Assembly (NCBI GenBank): GCA_021397835.1
Contig: JAJFZO010000566.1
Span: forward strand, 5,642,001-5,706,000
From: Moringa oleifera
Taxonomy: Eukaryota; Streptophyta; Magnoliopsida; Brassicales; Moringaceae
DNA length: 64,000 nucleotides
Direction of reading: 5' to 3'
Shown here: piece by piece, positions 46,980-58,680 of the stretch
Numbering within the stretch: the first letter of the stretch is position 1
Layout of the letters: each line of letters starts with the position of its first letter
Program-made: the position numbers and the translations under genes
The notes under the pieces: model-generated
Databases searched by the model: none
What the model saw: only the letters and a program-made list of their open reading frames with translations
What the model was told of the DNA's origin: nothing

Positions 46980-47760
46980 TTTAAAATAAAAAATACCTTA
47001 AATTTTTGAAAACATAAATACAATTTAGAACATATTTTTAAAATGTTTTGAGTAAAAAACTATTTTAAAAAATAAAAATATAACTTTTTAAGGTTTTGAG
47101 AAATATAAAAAATTTTATGAGAGAGTTCTCATATTTTTTTAATATAAAAATTATTTTAAAAAATAAAAATATATATTTAATATTTTTAAAAAATATCAAA
47201 AATTTCAGAAGAAGAGTTTTCATATTCTCCGGTGTAAAAATTATTTTCAAAAAAAATAAAATATATATTTGATATTTTTAAAAAATATATAAAAATCTCA
47301 AAAGTTTTCATACTCTTCAATATAAAATTTATTTTTAACATAAAAAATATTTTTATTTTTTGAGAAGTATGAAAAAATCTCAAAAGATAAGTTTTTATTT
47401 TTATATAAAAATTATTTTTAAAAAATAAATATATATTTAAAAAATTTTAAAATATAAAAAAATTAAAAAAATCTCATACTTTTTAATACAAAATTATTTA
47501 AAATATATTTATATTTTATGTTTTGAGCAATATGAAAAAAATCTTAAAATATTTTCATACAAATTATATATATATAGTACAAACAAATTTTCAAAGGACA
47601 GATTTTCATACTTTTTAAAATAAAGATTTTTTTCAAAAGTTAAGCCAATGAGTATTTTATGTTTTTGAGAATATGAAAAAATCTCTAGAAAAAGATTTTT
47701 ATATTTTTTAATTATAAAATTATTATTATTTTTAAAATAAAAAATATTTTTTTCTGATGC
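46980..47760. repeat. AT-rich degenerate tandem array, period about 85-105 bp
   Basis: About eight units each contain TTTTGAGAAATATGAAAAAA or a variant, then CTCAAAAGA, then GTTTTCATATTCTTTAATAT and a TAAAAATTATTTTTAAAAAA stretch. Copies are strongly diverged, with indels. Minus-strand frames through the array repeat KKYENS...KFFIFLK, reflecting the repeat, not a gene. Looser copies continue to about 48180, so the array may be part of the LTR that ends near 48480. Confidence 0.75.
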
Positions 47761-48180
47761 TAGGGTTATGAAACATCAAATTATTTATATACTTTATGTA
47801 ATCTAACTATACATCTTAGTTTAGCATTAATATGTCAATATATAATTTGCATGAATTATAAAAATATTTTGAGAACTAGAGATTAAATAGAGTAAAGCTT
47901 TCATATTCTCCATAAAAAAAATATTTTTAGAATTAGGTTTTGAACAAGAGTGATACCTATTCTCCATTATAAAAAATGTTTTGAAGATTAATAAAGTTAA
48001 GCAAAAGTGAAACTTTTACATCTTTTGTCATAAAAGAAATGATTTCAAGAATTAACGGTAAAACAAGAGGTAAACCTTTATATTCTTCAAATTTAAAATT
48101 TTTATTTTTTTCATGCACATTTGAATTCTTTTTGAGATATGTTTTTTGAGAACCAATCTTAAAAATCAATTGAATTTCAA

Positions 48181-48482
48181 AATCGAGAAATAATAATGAT
48201 CAATTAATATCGATCTTCGACTATTGTGGGGATGGTAACCCTTTCTCATATGTGATTGACTCTTGAACTTGTGTTTTTAATTTCAAAAGACCAATATTGT
48301 CTTATTTATTTAATTTTTAAATCCAAAAAAGTTATTTTTGAAAACAAACGAATTTGATGTCCAATCACGTCATAAAAAGGATTGGTAGCGACTCTTTTTT
48401 GTTTTTTGTTTCAAAAGAAAATCACCTAAAAACATTTCTTATGTTGCTTCGAGGATTCAACCCTTGGAACCATTGTGATAAC
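48181..48482 (+). repeat. 3' part of a Tat/Ogre-like 5' LTR
   Basis: The sequence GGGGATGGTAACCCTTTCTCAT (key parts GGGGATGGTAACCC and CTTTCTCAT), then TCATAAAAAGGATTGGTAGC, corresponds to the minus-strand LTR at 63333-64000 (CCATAAAAAAGATTGGTAGC). A PBS follows directly. The left end of this LTR was not located; it may include the tandem array to its left. Confidence 0.7.
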
Positions 48483-48500
48483 TTGGTGACTCCATTGAGG
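48483..48500 (+). other. Primer-binding site, Tat/Ogre-like element (plus strand)
   Basis: TTGGTGACTCCATTGAGG matches the (T)GGCGACTCCxCTGGGG type PBS seen in plant Tat/Ogre-lineage elements. It is followed by AATTTTTTAGAAAGTTAAGC, nearly the same as the leader next to the minus-strand LTR at 63332. Confidence 0.72.
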
Positions 48501-49651
48501 AATTTTTTAGAAAGTTAAGCCAAAAATTGATTATGGACTATTTTTTGGTTTTAAAAATTAAAGTTTAATCTTGATTCCCACTTATTTCACATTTTTTGCA
48601 ATTAGAATTATCGATCGATTAATTTTTTACGTGTTTTGCACCTATACTTACATTTTATATTACCATTTAATTTGCTTTATATCTTGCTCACTTCCTATAC
48701 ACACATCACCTGCATAACATAAGCTAACTCTCGACCAAGCTATACCTTTTAGAAGGAAATAGAATAAATTATGCTATCGAGAAGTACCTTACTTCCACAT
48801 CAGCTAGCAAAACATTTCCACTTAAATGTACTTGGAATACTTTATCATTTTCGAGAAGTTAATGCTTCCATAGCAATGATAGTAATGTTCCAAGATGCCT
48901 TACTAGTCTAGCAAGGAGCAACCTAAGAACATATAAAAAATCGATCAATCTCCCAAAGGCTAACATGTGGCAAACCTAGTGAACTAAGATTAAGATAGAG
49001 TCATAACTGGTCATAGAAAAAACCTGTTTAGGACATGAAGAGAGTCATGTTTTGTATATGAATTTTTTTTCCTTTTTCTATGAATATTTTCATTCTATTA
49101 TCATATTGACTCTTTGTTTAATGTCTATTATTTTATTTTATATTTGCATGACATACCATCAAGAGACTTACTGCCTTTGCTGGCTTGAAAACAAGTGACA
49201 AACTTTTGTTACATTCATAAAGCATTGATAATCATGAAAACTTCATAGTTAAGTAAGCTAATGTTAATAGTGGTATCGAGGTATGAAGCCTAGTATTGGT
49301 CAAAAGGTATATAACAAGAATTTAGGGAGTGTCTAGCAAAAGATTTTGAGTTAAGACTACTAAGAGAAATGAAACTAAGCTTGAAACAAAATAGTCTATT
49401 GAAACTATCACAATTATGAAATCTCTTGAGCTAAGAAGACAAGGATAAGTTTGATGAATAGTATGGGCACATCGAAAATTTGTTGTTCATGTAAGTCGAG
49501 AGAGTCTTGATATATACTATAGTAAAGTTTTGGGATCTTGTCTATCAATGCTTTGGTTTTGGAGAATTAAATTTAACATCCACCTTGGAGGAAAGTACGA
49601 TTTTCTTGGGGATGAAATTTAAGATGTCGGATAATATTTACCTAAAAAAAG
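48501..49651 (+). other. Internal remnant of the plus-strand Tat-like element
   Basis: Follows the PBS at 48483. No pol motif could be read; only AT-rich sequence with broken frames. By position this is leader and possibly gag. Confidence 0.4.
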
Positions 49652-50670
49652 GGGTTAATTACACCAGAATGACTTACATTTTAAGTGTAGTATCAAATTG
49701 AGACCTACATAAAAAAATTGCATCAAATTAGGACTCACACAACGTGCAGTTTGCAATGTGGGACCTCCGTCAATAAAATCCGTTAGAATTAATAGGATGG
49801 TTTGCTCACGTGATCAAATTTTTATTGTTAAGTGTGCAATTACATTGAAAAGCCTTTCATCACTGTAAAATGAAGCAGACTTTTTCTCTTATAACATTTT
49901 TCTCACATTCCAGAAAGTTATATTGATGTGCCTATTCCCAGGTCATCTCCTTCACTGGTTTTCAGCTTTCACCACTGTAAGATACGGAGCCGCTGCTTTT
50001 TTTTAGTGTGGTTGGCGTAATCCCAGGTCCTAAATCCTGTTTGCTGATGAAAAGCCACGAGGTGTTTGTGTTTATGATTCAGAGGATTGTCAATAATACA
50101 TTGTGTATAATCCATAAGTAATATGCGAAGAGAAAATGCTAATTTTGTTTATAAATAGATGAATTTTGTTACAGTTTTATTTCATCCGATTATCCCTTTG
50201 AAATCTTTTTGGTATTGAGAAGAACAGAGAAGGGATGAAGCTGATGAGATTCACAGGCGTACAGCTTGCTTGCGCTTCCGTCCAGTTCAAAACCAAACAA
50301 AAGGAAGCCATGGGAGAACCAAGGCTGCTCAACCATTAATTTGACTCCCAATGGAAATGGGCGATGCTTGGGAATGGGACTTTAGTGGCAACATTGAATG
50401 CTGAGCATGAAAGAGAAAGAGAAAGAGAAAAAGAAAGTCTTTAGAGTGTGATAACCAAGGGCAATACGAGATTTGCAAAAATAAGGTACACGTGGCTATG
50501 TTTGAACACGTAATAAGTGAGCCATCCCGTTAATTCTAACAGGTTTTATTGACGGAGGTCCCGCATTGCAAATTGCACATTATGTGAGTCATAATTTGAT
50601 GCAATTTTTTTATATAGTTCTCAATTTGATACTGCACCTAAAATGTAAGTCCTTCTAGTGTAATTAACCC
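49652..50670. mobile_element. MULE-like element with long terminal inverted repeats (copy 2)
   Basis: A 1019-bp element whose ends (starting GGGTTAATTACACCAGAATG, ending in the complement) are inverted over about 150 bp and match the arms of the copy at 35734-36713. The flanking 7-bp direct repeat is AAAAAAG. Its interior (49800-50520) is different from copy 1 and notably less AT-rich than its surroundings. It contains blocks such as ATGGGCGATGCTTGGGAATG, readable as MGDAWEWDFSGNIEC, and a neighbouring frame readable as MRFTGVQLACASVQFKTKQK. These look like acquired gene fragments. No transposase was found. Confidence 0.85.
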
Positions 50671-50889
50671 AAAAAAGAAAAAATCAATTCCAAGAGTCAA
50701 ACAATTGTCCCTTATTTTGGGAATACAAAAAGAATAGGCTGAAAAGCATATAAAGAAAAAAGGGGGAAGTGAATGCTTAACAAAGGACTTTCTCTTGAAG
50801 TTCACATGGAAGTATATCGAAGAAGACGTCAGGAAGCTTAGCATAGCTTTAGCCATGTATGGATTAGTATTATTTCCAAGAGTTAAAGG

Positions 50890-51710
50890 CCACATCGAAA
50901 TGACGATTATTAACACCTAATTTTGTTCCCAAATACTTCATTTCTTTGAAGATTCATTTCATCATGGGTCTAAATCGAGATTTTAAGCAATTTCTTATTT
51001 GGGTTTCTAGTTATGACTTCATCATCAATTCTATGCCAGATCAAAATTTTGTAATGATCAAGATTAATGTGACTCGACTTAGATCAGAAGTCTTTTATAT
51101 CAAGGTTTTTAATTCACTTGGATACATCAGGATTTACTTCATCAGGGTTGGAGTTCATCTCATTCATCGGGACATATATTCATTAGGATTTACTTCATCG
51201 AGGTTGAGATTTGCTCTCATCGAGAGTTTATCCATCAAGTTTTAATGCATTGATTTTAGTTCATCGGCACCAAGTCTTAATATCAGATTATTGTTTAGTT
51301 TCAGTTAATGCAACGGCATCGAGATTTTACTCTATTGAACCATTACATTTGACTTATCAGAATTTTCTTTATTGGGATCCTCCTATCATCAAGATCAAAG
51401 CTTGCACATAGTTTGCCAATATTCTTCCACCTTTAAAATTGAGCTTAGATCAAGCGTTTCCTTCATCTACACATCAGGATATATGTTTATCAAGATTAGT
51501 TCTCATTGAACATCAAGTTTTACTTCATTGGAGTTAACTTTTAGTACTATATGATGGTCTCAGTTTCAATTAATTCAACGAGCTTAACAAGTGAAAGTTA
51601 TAAGTTTCATTAGATTAAAACTTCATCTAGATTTTATTAATGATCAAAATTTACTAGATACTTAGAATTCGCATTGAGCACTGAGGGGTTATCTTAAGTT
51701 TCATGTTCAC
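50890..51710 (-). repeat. LTR-like region rich in TCATCGGGATT-type motifs
   Basis: Repeated short blocks such as TTCATCGAGGTTGAGAT, ATTAGGATTTACTTCATC and CATCAAGTTTTA occur across 800 bp. On the minus strand the region ends with AAAATTAGGTGTTAA, like the common plant LTR end AAAATTAGGTGTCTACA. A similar, inverted region lies at 52930-53160. It is probably a fragment of a solo or truncated LTR; boundaries are approximate. Confidence 0.45.
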
Positions 51711-52009
51711 TTGGTCAATTTTATTTGATATTCCAAAGTTAATGTCAAGAAGCAAAAATAATAAATATAAGATCAAGATTCTTCTTGAACTACCCTTATA
51801 TTCCTCCTGATGTTGACTAGCTCTATCTTGGCATTATCTACTTTGACTTTAGCTTTAGCTAATAAGCTTCTTAGCCTTTTAGCTTCACCCACATCGACAT
51901 GTACTTTATTGACTCCATTAACCATAAACTCATTAGTAGCTTTGACCTCCTTCATGTCATGGTAAAGACCGACAATGGCATGGTTGTATTTACTAACGAG
52001 TACAACCAT

Positions 52010-52570
52010 CCTTTGAGTGAATTGAAAGAAATAAAAAAGTCATTGATTAAGAATAACCTTAGCTACTTGATCAGGAACTCACTACAAAAAAGAGAAAAGA
52101 AAAAAATCGAGAGAATGATACTGACATCCCTAAACTCCTCAGAGTATTGAAGTGCATCATTACATGAAGAAAGTTGAATCAATAAACAAGTTTACTAAAG
52201 ATTTTGTCAATCAAACCCACATCTATATGGCTAAGGTTGATATATTAAAGAATATATTGGGTAAGATGCTTAGATTGAGCTAGCTTAAATTCAAGCCAAC
52301 ATCAATTGCAAAGGTCAATCAAATCAAACATGAGATGGCACTAAAACATTTAAAAGCAATTAAAAGGGTTTGAGAGAAAAGTCAGTCTCGAGCTATAGAA
52401 GAATTTAGAATGTTAAATAAATACAAGTATGAGATTAAGGATCAAGCAGCCTATTTTTACTAGCCCATCTGTAAGAGGCTCACTAAGAAAATCATAGGTA
52501 AATTTCCCAACATTAATATAGATTATGTGCAAATGGCACCTCCGTAGAAGCTTTTTCATCTATAAATTCA
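52010..52570 (+). pseudogene. Retroelement gag-like coiled-coil remnant
   Basis: Plus-strand translation gives HYMKKVESINKFTKDF, a run of Lys/Leu-rich helix, then AIEEFRMLNKYKYEIKDQAA and KIIGKFPNINIDYVQM, with stops between them. The second block follows the pattern AxEEFxxSxxYxxxIxxxxxxxYxxGxxxCxKxIxxxxPxxD of gag-like proteins from plant transposons. It is a broken fragment, and its parent element is not certain. Confidence 0.45.
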
Positions 52571-52929
52571 GGGGAACTAAAGGTGTCATTGGCTTACAAT
52601 GCTCAAAAGCTAGTACTTGAGCCTACAAACGAAGCATTAAACTAGCCAACTCTTGTAACTCTTACCATGACTCCTGAAATTTAAGTGCTTAACACCACCT
52701 AAGATGTTACAATTACAGCATTTACCTAAGCATCTGCTCTCGATATGACTTAATCAATTTATCTTGATTTGTAATCGTATTACTTTCTTTCGTTTCTTGC
52801 TTCATATTATCTCAAGCTAACTTATTTCTTACTAAACTTTAGTATTGATAAAAACGAACTAACAAATATAATACTTAATTCTTAACACCTGTTCTTCATG
52901 AAGTATAAACATTTACACAATCTTTGTAT

Positions 52930-53160
52930 TCTCTAGGAACATCTTGATGCAATCACTTGAATGTTAAATCTCAATAAAGTCACTTGATGGTCAAATCCTA
53001 ATAAAGTCTCAGCTTGATGAAGTCATTTAACTATCAAGTCCTAATGAAGCATATCCCAATGAAACATTATCTCGATAAAGGGTTATCTCAATCTGCTCTT
53101 GAGTTGAACCTACTTTAAGCAACTTGCACAATTTTATCAAGTGCAAAATTAGGTCTTTAC
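52930..53160 (+). repeat. LTR-end-like fragment, inverted relative to 50890-51710
   Basis: Short units such as CAATAAAGTCACTTGATGG, CTAATAAAGTCTCAGCTTGA and TCTCGATAAAG recur, and the fragment ends TGCAAAATTAGGTCTTTACA. Both the unit style and the ending match the minus strand of 50890-51710. Confidence 0.45.
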
Positions 53161-54540
53161 AGGGAGAACAAAATGATTTATTTGCCATAGTAAGGTGATT
53201 CTTTTTATTATCTTAATAAAAAAGATTTATTTGCCATAGTAAGGTGATTCTTTTTATTATCCCTATTAGTAATAACCCAAGAGTAGGTTAAATTGGGTAT
53301 TCTAGATTCTCTTTTTCTTACTTAACTTGATTTACATATATGATCAAATCTTTCAAGAAAAGAAAACAATTAATGAAATAAAGCTTGCAATAAATAAATA
53401 AAGGAATATGAGATAGATTAAACTCAACAAACGTAGTTTGACAAAACCATACCTACATCTATGACCTTAAGAATTTGCTTGAAGATTTCACTACTTTACT
53501 TTCATATACAAGTTTCTTGGCTATAAATCCCATCAAGATTTGATACAATAAGGTGTTCCCATACCTTCATACTCAAATCTCACATAACGAATAATGACTT
53601 ATATAATAATAGACTCTTACACAAGAGTAAATTAAGTGTAATGAAGATTTATATGATTACTTGCTCACAGATGAGTTTTTTGAATGCTGTAAGAGTTTAA
53701 AGAGTCAAAGAGGTAAATAAAGAGATTTAAACCATTATGGTTTTAAATTTCAAAAATGTATTTATACTTAGATTTGAAAAAATAGACATTACATAAAAAA
53801 CATACATTTTGAAATCTTGAACCGGTAGCAACACTCAACGATTAGTAGTACCACTCAATAATTAGTAGTACTACTTAACTAGTTTGTACTCTCTAAAATT
53901 TGAAATAATTGGTAGTACAGGTGCAGGAGTGGTAATACCACTATAATTAGTGACTTAAGCAGTAATTACTAGTATTTGGCTCGTAGTACCGATTATTACC
54001 AATAGTATCGCATCTTACTCACTTAAGTGCACAATAGATGAATTGGTAGTAATGGTACTGGTCTAGTAGGATTAGTTAGCAGTAGTACTGCTCTATACTT
54101 ATAGAGTCACACCTTGTTTTCACTTAGACTTAATATGTTATCCTATCTTTCGATCTCATTTCCAATTTTTTTCGAATATGTTTTACTAAGTTAAGATCAA
54201 TTATAAAGCCTCCTTGAAAACATTTTGAGTGAATCTCATCAAAACTATTTATTTTAAGTTCAATGCTTAAAATAAAAGATACATGAAGTGTGTGTGTGCA
54301 TATGATTTTTCATCTATTTTGAGTGAAGTATTACATATAAAATCCTATAGCTAGGATCTAACATGTCACTTCTTTTACTTGAATCCATATGTTTACTTTT
54401 TTTGACTTTGTGTTTGGCATCTTTTAGCTCTTATCATGCTATAAACTTAGCAACCTTATTAGATCATCTATAATTGGGTTTGTTATTATCAAAATTTAAG
54501 GCATTTATTATTTAATGGCATCATGGGGCTAACACTCCCA
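53161..54540. other. Retroelement-like flank with GGTAGTACCAC motifs
   Basis: A 49-bp duplication (AAAGATTTATTTGCCATAGT, then AAGGTGATTCTTTTTATTAT) opens the region near 53168-53262. At 53820-54080 the motif TAGTAGTACCACT or its variants recurs about ten times. The region closes with ATTTAATGGCATCATGGGGC and TAACACTCCC, reminiscent of the end of a large plant LTR. No coding frame is supported. Confidence 0.4.
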
Positions 54541-54544
54541 GCAC

Positions 54545-55080
54545 AAAGATAAAAAAGAGGACATTTTGAAAAACAAAGCTGTTGCCTAACTGGACCAACA
54601 TAAATTGGCATTCTATTTAAATAGAGCTAGCAATAATATGGCCAAAGCATAGTAGCTAATGAAGGATGTCCTACCACATCTTAACCACCTTCACTAGATG
54701 ATAGGCCAAAGTTAACATATGTATCAACAAGGTATGTCATGTGTTCTCTATAATAAAAAAGATATTAATAGTGTTATGGAATCTACATTATGTTTTGGTT
54801 TTATTTCATTATAATGTGTGCCATACGACATGTGTATTGATTCTATAGGCAATATCATTGCCTATGGAATAGGTTTTCTTGGTACTAATATGAATCAGAC
54901 TATCAGTAAGTGTCCTCTAGCTGATGATGATGCTAGAGTGATAGTGAAGATAATTGTTCAAGGTAATGCTCCTTTGACTTATCCCATATCAAAAGTTAAC
55001 ATTTTACTATATTTGAAGCAATTAGTACATACGTTACTTACTAATAAAATTATATCATCATTTATAAATAGCAATTAATT
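54545..55080 (+). pseudogene. Possible TNP1/En/Spm-type transposase fragment
   Basis: 54545-54720 reads ILKNKAVA and LAFYLNRASNNMAKA with stops. 54818-55078 reads DSIGNIIAYGIGFLG, then KCPLADDDARVIVKIIVQGN and APLTYPISKVN. The second block resembles the conserved 'G.V.A.GT......VHHVPLG...V.V.V......A.L..P.....' domain of plant TNP1/En/Spm proteins (PF03017-like). The match is by eye and loose. Confidence 0.4.
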
Positions 55081-55756
55081 TATTTGCAAAATGTAAACGG
55101 CATGAGTAGCATTAATTAACATAATTAAATGTTTGGTTTTTAATCATTTTCTAGAATAAAGAAGAAAAATTTGCCAATTAAACGGCCACCATAGGTCATA
55201 TCACAACATGTTTTCTCTCTAGTAGTGTCACAAATGCTTAAGATGACGTATTCATATGTGAGTAAGCTAACGGCTCTAGATGAAGTGGTCATCATTTCTT
55301 CCACAATAGAGGTATTTTTTTAATGAAGGCCTTATCTATGTAAGCTGAAATGATATACATTACAAATTTGTCACATAGAGAAGATAAGTCTCACTATCAT
55401 TTAAGCTTATATTATGCATCTATCTTTTTTGTTTTTTTTTAAAGTTTATTGACTTTATAATTACTTGAATATAAGTTTTTTATATGCTTTTTATATTTTC
55501 AGTAAACTTCATGTCTAATTGGTTGCACTTAGCTTAAGTCAAAATTTTGTATTTACTAATCTATCACCAGTATTTGGTAGAAATAGTATAAGAATAGAAA
55601 ATCAAATTGGCAAGATATCAAGTAGAATGGTACAACTATAAGATAGAGGAGTAGTGTTATTCCCATTTAACATAATAAGTATTAACTTAATTTTTAATTA
55701 TATCATTTAGATATGAAACAGTTTAACTTGCTTAATAATTTAGGACACACTGAATA

Positions 55757-58680
55757 TGTCACAACTGGACTTTTTCCTTCAAGGAAAAAAGCCTGAATGT
55801 GAGAAATTTTCTTTTTCAATTTAATAAAGGAGTCGTTACTAAAATTTTTTTGTGGTGTTATTGGACATCAGTCCCATTTGAAAACTTCATATTTTTTTTT
55901 TCAAAAAAGAAACGAGTGAATTCCATTTTAAAATAAGCATTGGTTTGTTTTGTTAGAAGATTTAAGATTAAGAATCAGTTACGCATGGAGAAGGATTAAC
56001 ATCCCTATAAACGCCTAGGAATTAGTACCATTAAGTAGGGTGATATCATATCCTTGATTTATAATAATTTAAATTTGATCTCAAACTAAATTTATTATAT
56101 GATTTTATACAAGAATTTTAATCCAGTCGGAGATAGATCTTTGATTTTAGAAAAGTAAATGAGTCAATTTACAGATAGTAATATGAACTTCATCAAATTC
56201 TTTTCTTTCAAACAGTTTTAAGAAAACATGGAATGCATTCAGAATGAATAACCAACAGAGGAATAAAAACATAGAAGATCATCTTCGATATTATTTCGAC
56301 CTTTTTGCCAATCAATAGGCAAATAGTCTCAAGAAAGCTTCCCCAAAATAGATCTTCGTAGTGCTAATCTTTAATGCTTGGCCATGGAGATTTGGAAGTT
56401 TAATTATTCTTAAGAGATATATTATTTAGTGATCGATGCTCGTTAGTGATGGATCCTTATTCGTGATCGATTTTTCCTCTTTGGATCTTGATACCTATTC
56501 ATGATTATTGTCCAGCCTTTTTGATTCATCGAAGTTCTTTGACTACTGAATGAACGGTTTATCTAAGGGAGAAAATGGGACAATGTTCGCCAAAGATTTG
56601 AAACTCTGCTGTGGAGAAAAAGGGGTTTTTGGTGCGATTATCCTAATCCTAAAATTCAAAAAACTGCCACTAGATAACTTGCGATTTTTATGGATGAGCT
56701 TAGGATTGATTCAATTTTAAAATTCAAAATTTTTTTATAGGAGGAAAGAGATCACAATGCAAAAATATTCTTCGTGTGAATTATACTAGAAGTCTTTCAC
56801 CGACAATTCCAAGGCTTCACAATTTTTCCTTTCCAAGCTGTTGTATATTTGAATCTTGATAAAAGATTGAGGCCAATCATATGGTGGGTTTAATGGTGTC
56901 TGGAACTCAATCAGTCTTCAAATCCACTTCATCGCGATGATCTCGATCATGCACCAAATCTTGATCTGAGATCATGGTTAAATATGTGGGGACTGTGCGT
57001 GAAACCTGATGCGAAATTGTAGTCTGAGTCATGTCTAGAACTTGATATGACATTTAGGTTTGGATTACAACTACTTTGAGATAAGTTTCACATGAAAATA
57101 TTAGCCACTTCAAGATAAAGTGTTCCAAGTTATGCTCTATCTTATGTCGGGGTGAAGTATACTCAATGTATTACGCTTGATCTCACATTGTGGACTACCC
57201 ACTGAACTTTGCCTGATCTTACATCAGGGTATGATATTCAAACCACTCCCAGTAGGGTGCAGTATGCATGTATCCTAATAATATAATCTCGATGTTGAAT
57301 CTGCCTAATCTTAAAATTGATGTCACTAAAACCATTTTTGAGTTCTTCCCAATTTTTAGAACTAAAATCAGATGTCTACAACTGCTCCTCTTTATCCATT
57401 TCTGAAAAGCAAGAATAGAGCAAAGACTAAAATATCACATGATTTTTAGCTCTAAACACTTATCTCTTTTCTTTTTTAAAAAAAAAATCATAATGTCTTC
57501 TATTGGAGTTCTTCCTCTACTATAGATAAAGGGCCTTCGCTTCCATTTCATGATGAAATCCTTCCTCATCTTTTGATGATAAGTAAAATCTAAATTTTAT
57601 TATTTACTATCGAAACTTTTCTTCGACATTGGATGGTTATCTTCAATAATGTTGGATGATATAAGGTTTTTGTCTCTTATCAAATCATCTTTAATGTTCA
57701 ATATACAAAAATGTTTTAAAAGGTTTTATTTTCTATGAGACTCATCCTTGATGTGCAATGATTTAACTATCAAAATTCTCCCATGGCTTGCGTTGCAAAT
57801 ATTGTTTTCTATCGGAATCGTCTTTGATATTCGATGTTGTCAAGAAATATCTCCTCTTTCATTAAAATCATCTTTGATGTATGGCAATCTGGCTGTCAAA
57901 ATTCTCTCTCGACATCCACTGCAAATGCTATCTCATGGCATTATAGAGAAATATCTTATCTTTCATTAGAATCTTCTTCAATGTTCGACGATCTAGCTAT
58001 TGAAATTCTCCCTTGACGTGCTCTACAAATGTTATCTCTTAGCATTATAAAGAAATATCTTTTCTTTCATAAGAATCTTCTTTAATGTTTGATAATATGG
58101 ATTTCAAAGTTATCTCTTGACGTGCCCTACAAACATTATCTTCTAGTGTTGTAGAGAAATATCTTGTCTTCCATCAAAATCATCTTCGATGAATGGCGAT
58201 CTAGCTATCAAAATTCTCCCTCAATGTGCCATGTAAATGCTCTCTTCAGCTATCTAAATCTTTTTCAAAATTTTGATAAAAGTTTATTTATGATGTGTTC
58301 TTCATCAACTGAGATTTCTTCCATTAAGAGTGAAAAGTTTTAATTCCATTGAAGAGTTTGCCAACTTTTTACATTTTTTTTACTTGAACTTTTCCCTTAG
58401 GAAAGCTTCAATAGAAAACAATTTTCAAAATGCAAATTGTTTGTTTTTGCATGATGAATAGTTTTTTTTTTTTTTTTTTTGCAAAGCTTTGCAATCGAAT
58501 CACTTTCATCTAAAAATATACTGTTTCCCATTCCTCTCTTTTGAGTTTTACCACTCTCAAACCTTCAAGGTCTTTTCTCTTATATTTTATAACTTATGTA
58601 GTCTTTTTAGAATGAGATATCTGTGTACACCTTTTAAGATTTGGTTTAAGCAAACCACTTATCATGATGATGGTATTTGA
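55757..58680 (-). repeat. 3' LTR of the Tat-like element (right edge approximate)
   Basis: The first 650 bp match 63333-64000. The rest cannot be checked because the other LTR leaves the window. The 104-bp tandem array lies inside or beside it. The inner edge and polypurine tract were not found, so the end given is an estimate. Confidence 0.5.
57740..58250. repeat. 104-bp tandem array, about 4.5 units
   Basis: AGAAATATCT recurs at 57843, 57947, 58051 and 58155 (exact 104-bp period). Each is followed by TTTCATTAGAATCTTCTTC-type sequence, a GATCTAGCTATCAAAATTCT block and TGACGTGC...ACAAATG. An extra half unit precedes the first. The constant period shows that indels are rare although substitutions are frequent. 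Confidence 0.93.

Noticed and set aside
47065..47383. Minus-strand frames with repeated KKYENS...FIFLK segments
   Set aside because: The peptide repetition comes from the underlying AT-rich tandem DNA array; there are no gene signals.
46980..47760. CRISPR-like array
   Set aside because: Units differ from each other throughout, with no constant repeat and unique spacer pattern, and the DNA is plant nuclear.
51773..52009. Minus-strand coiled-coil-like frame (78 residues)
   Set aside because: It overlaps the plus-strand gag-like remnant and is isolated; the plus-strand reading has the better family pattern.
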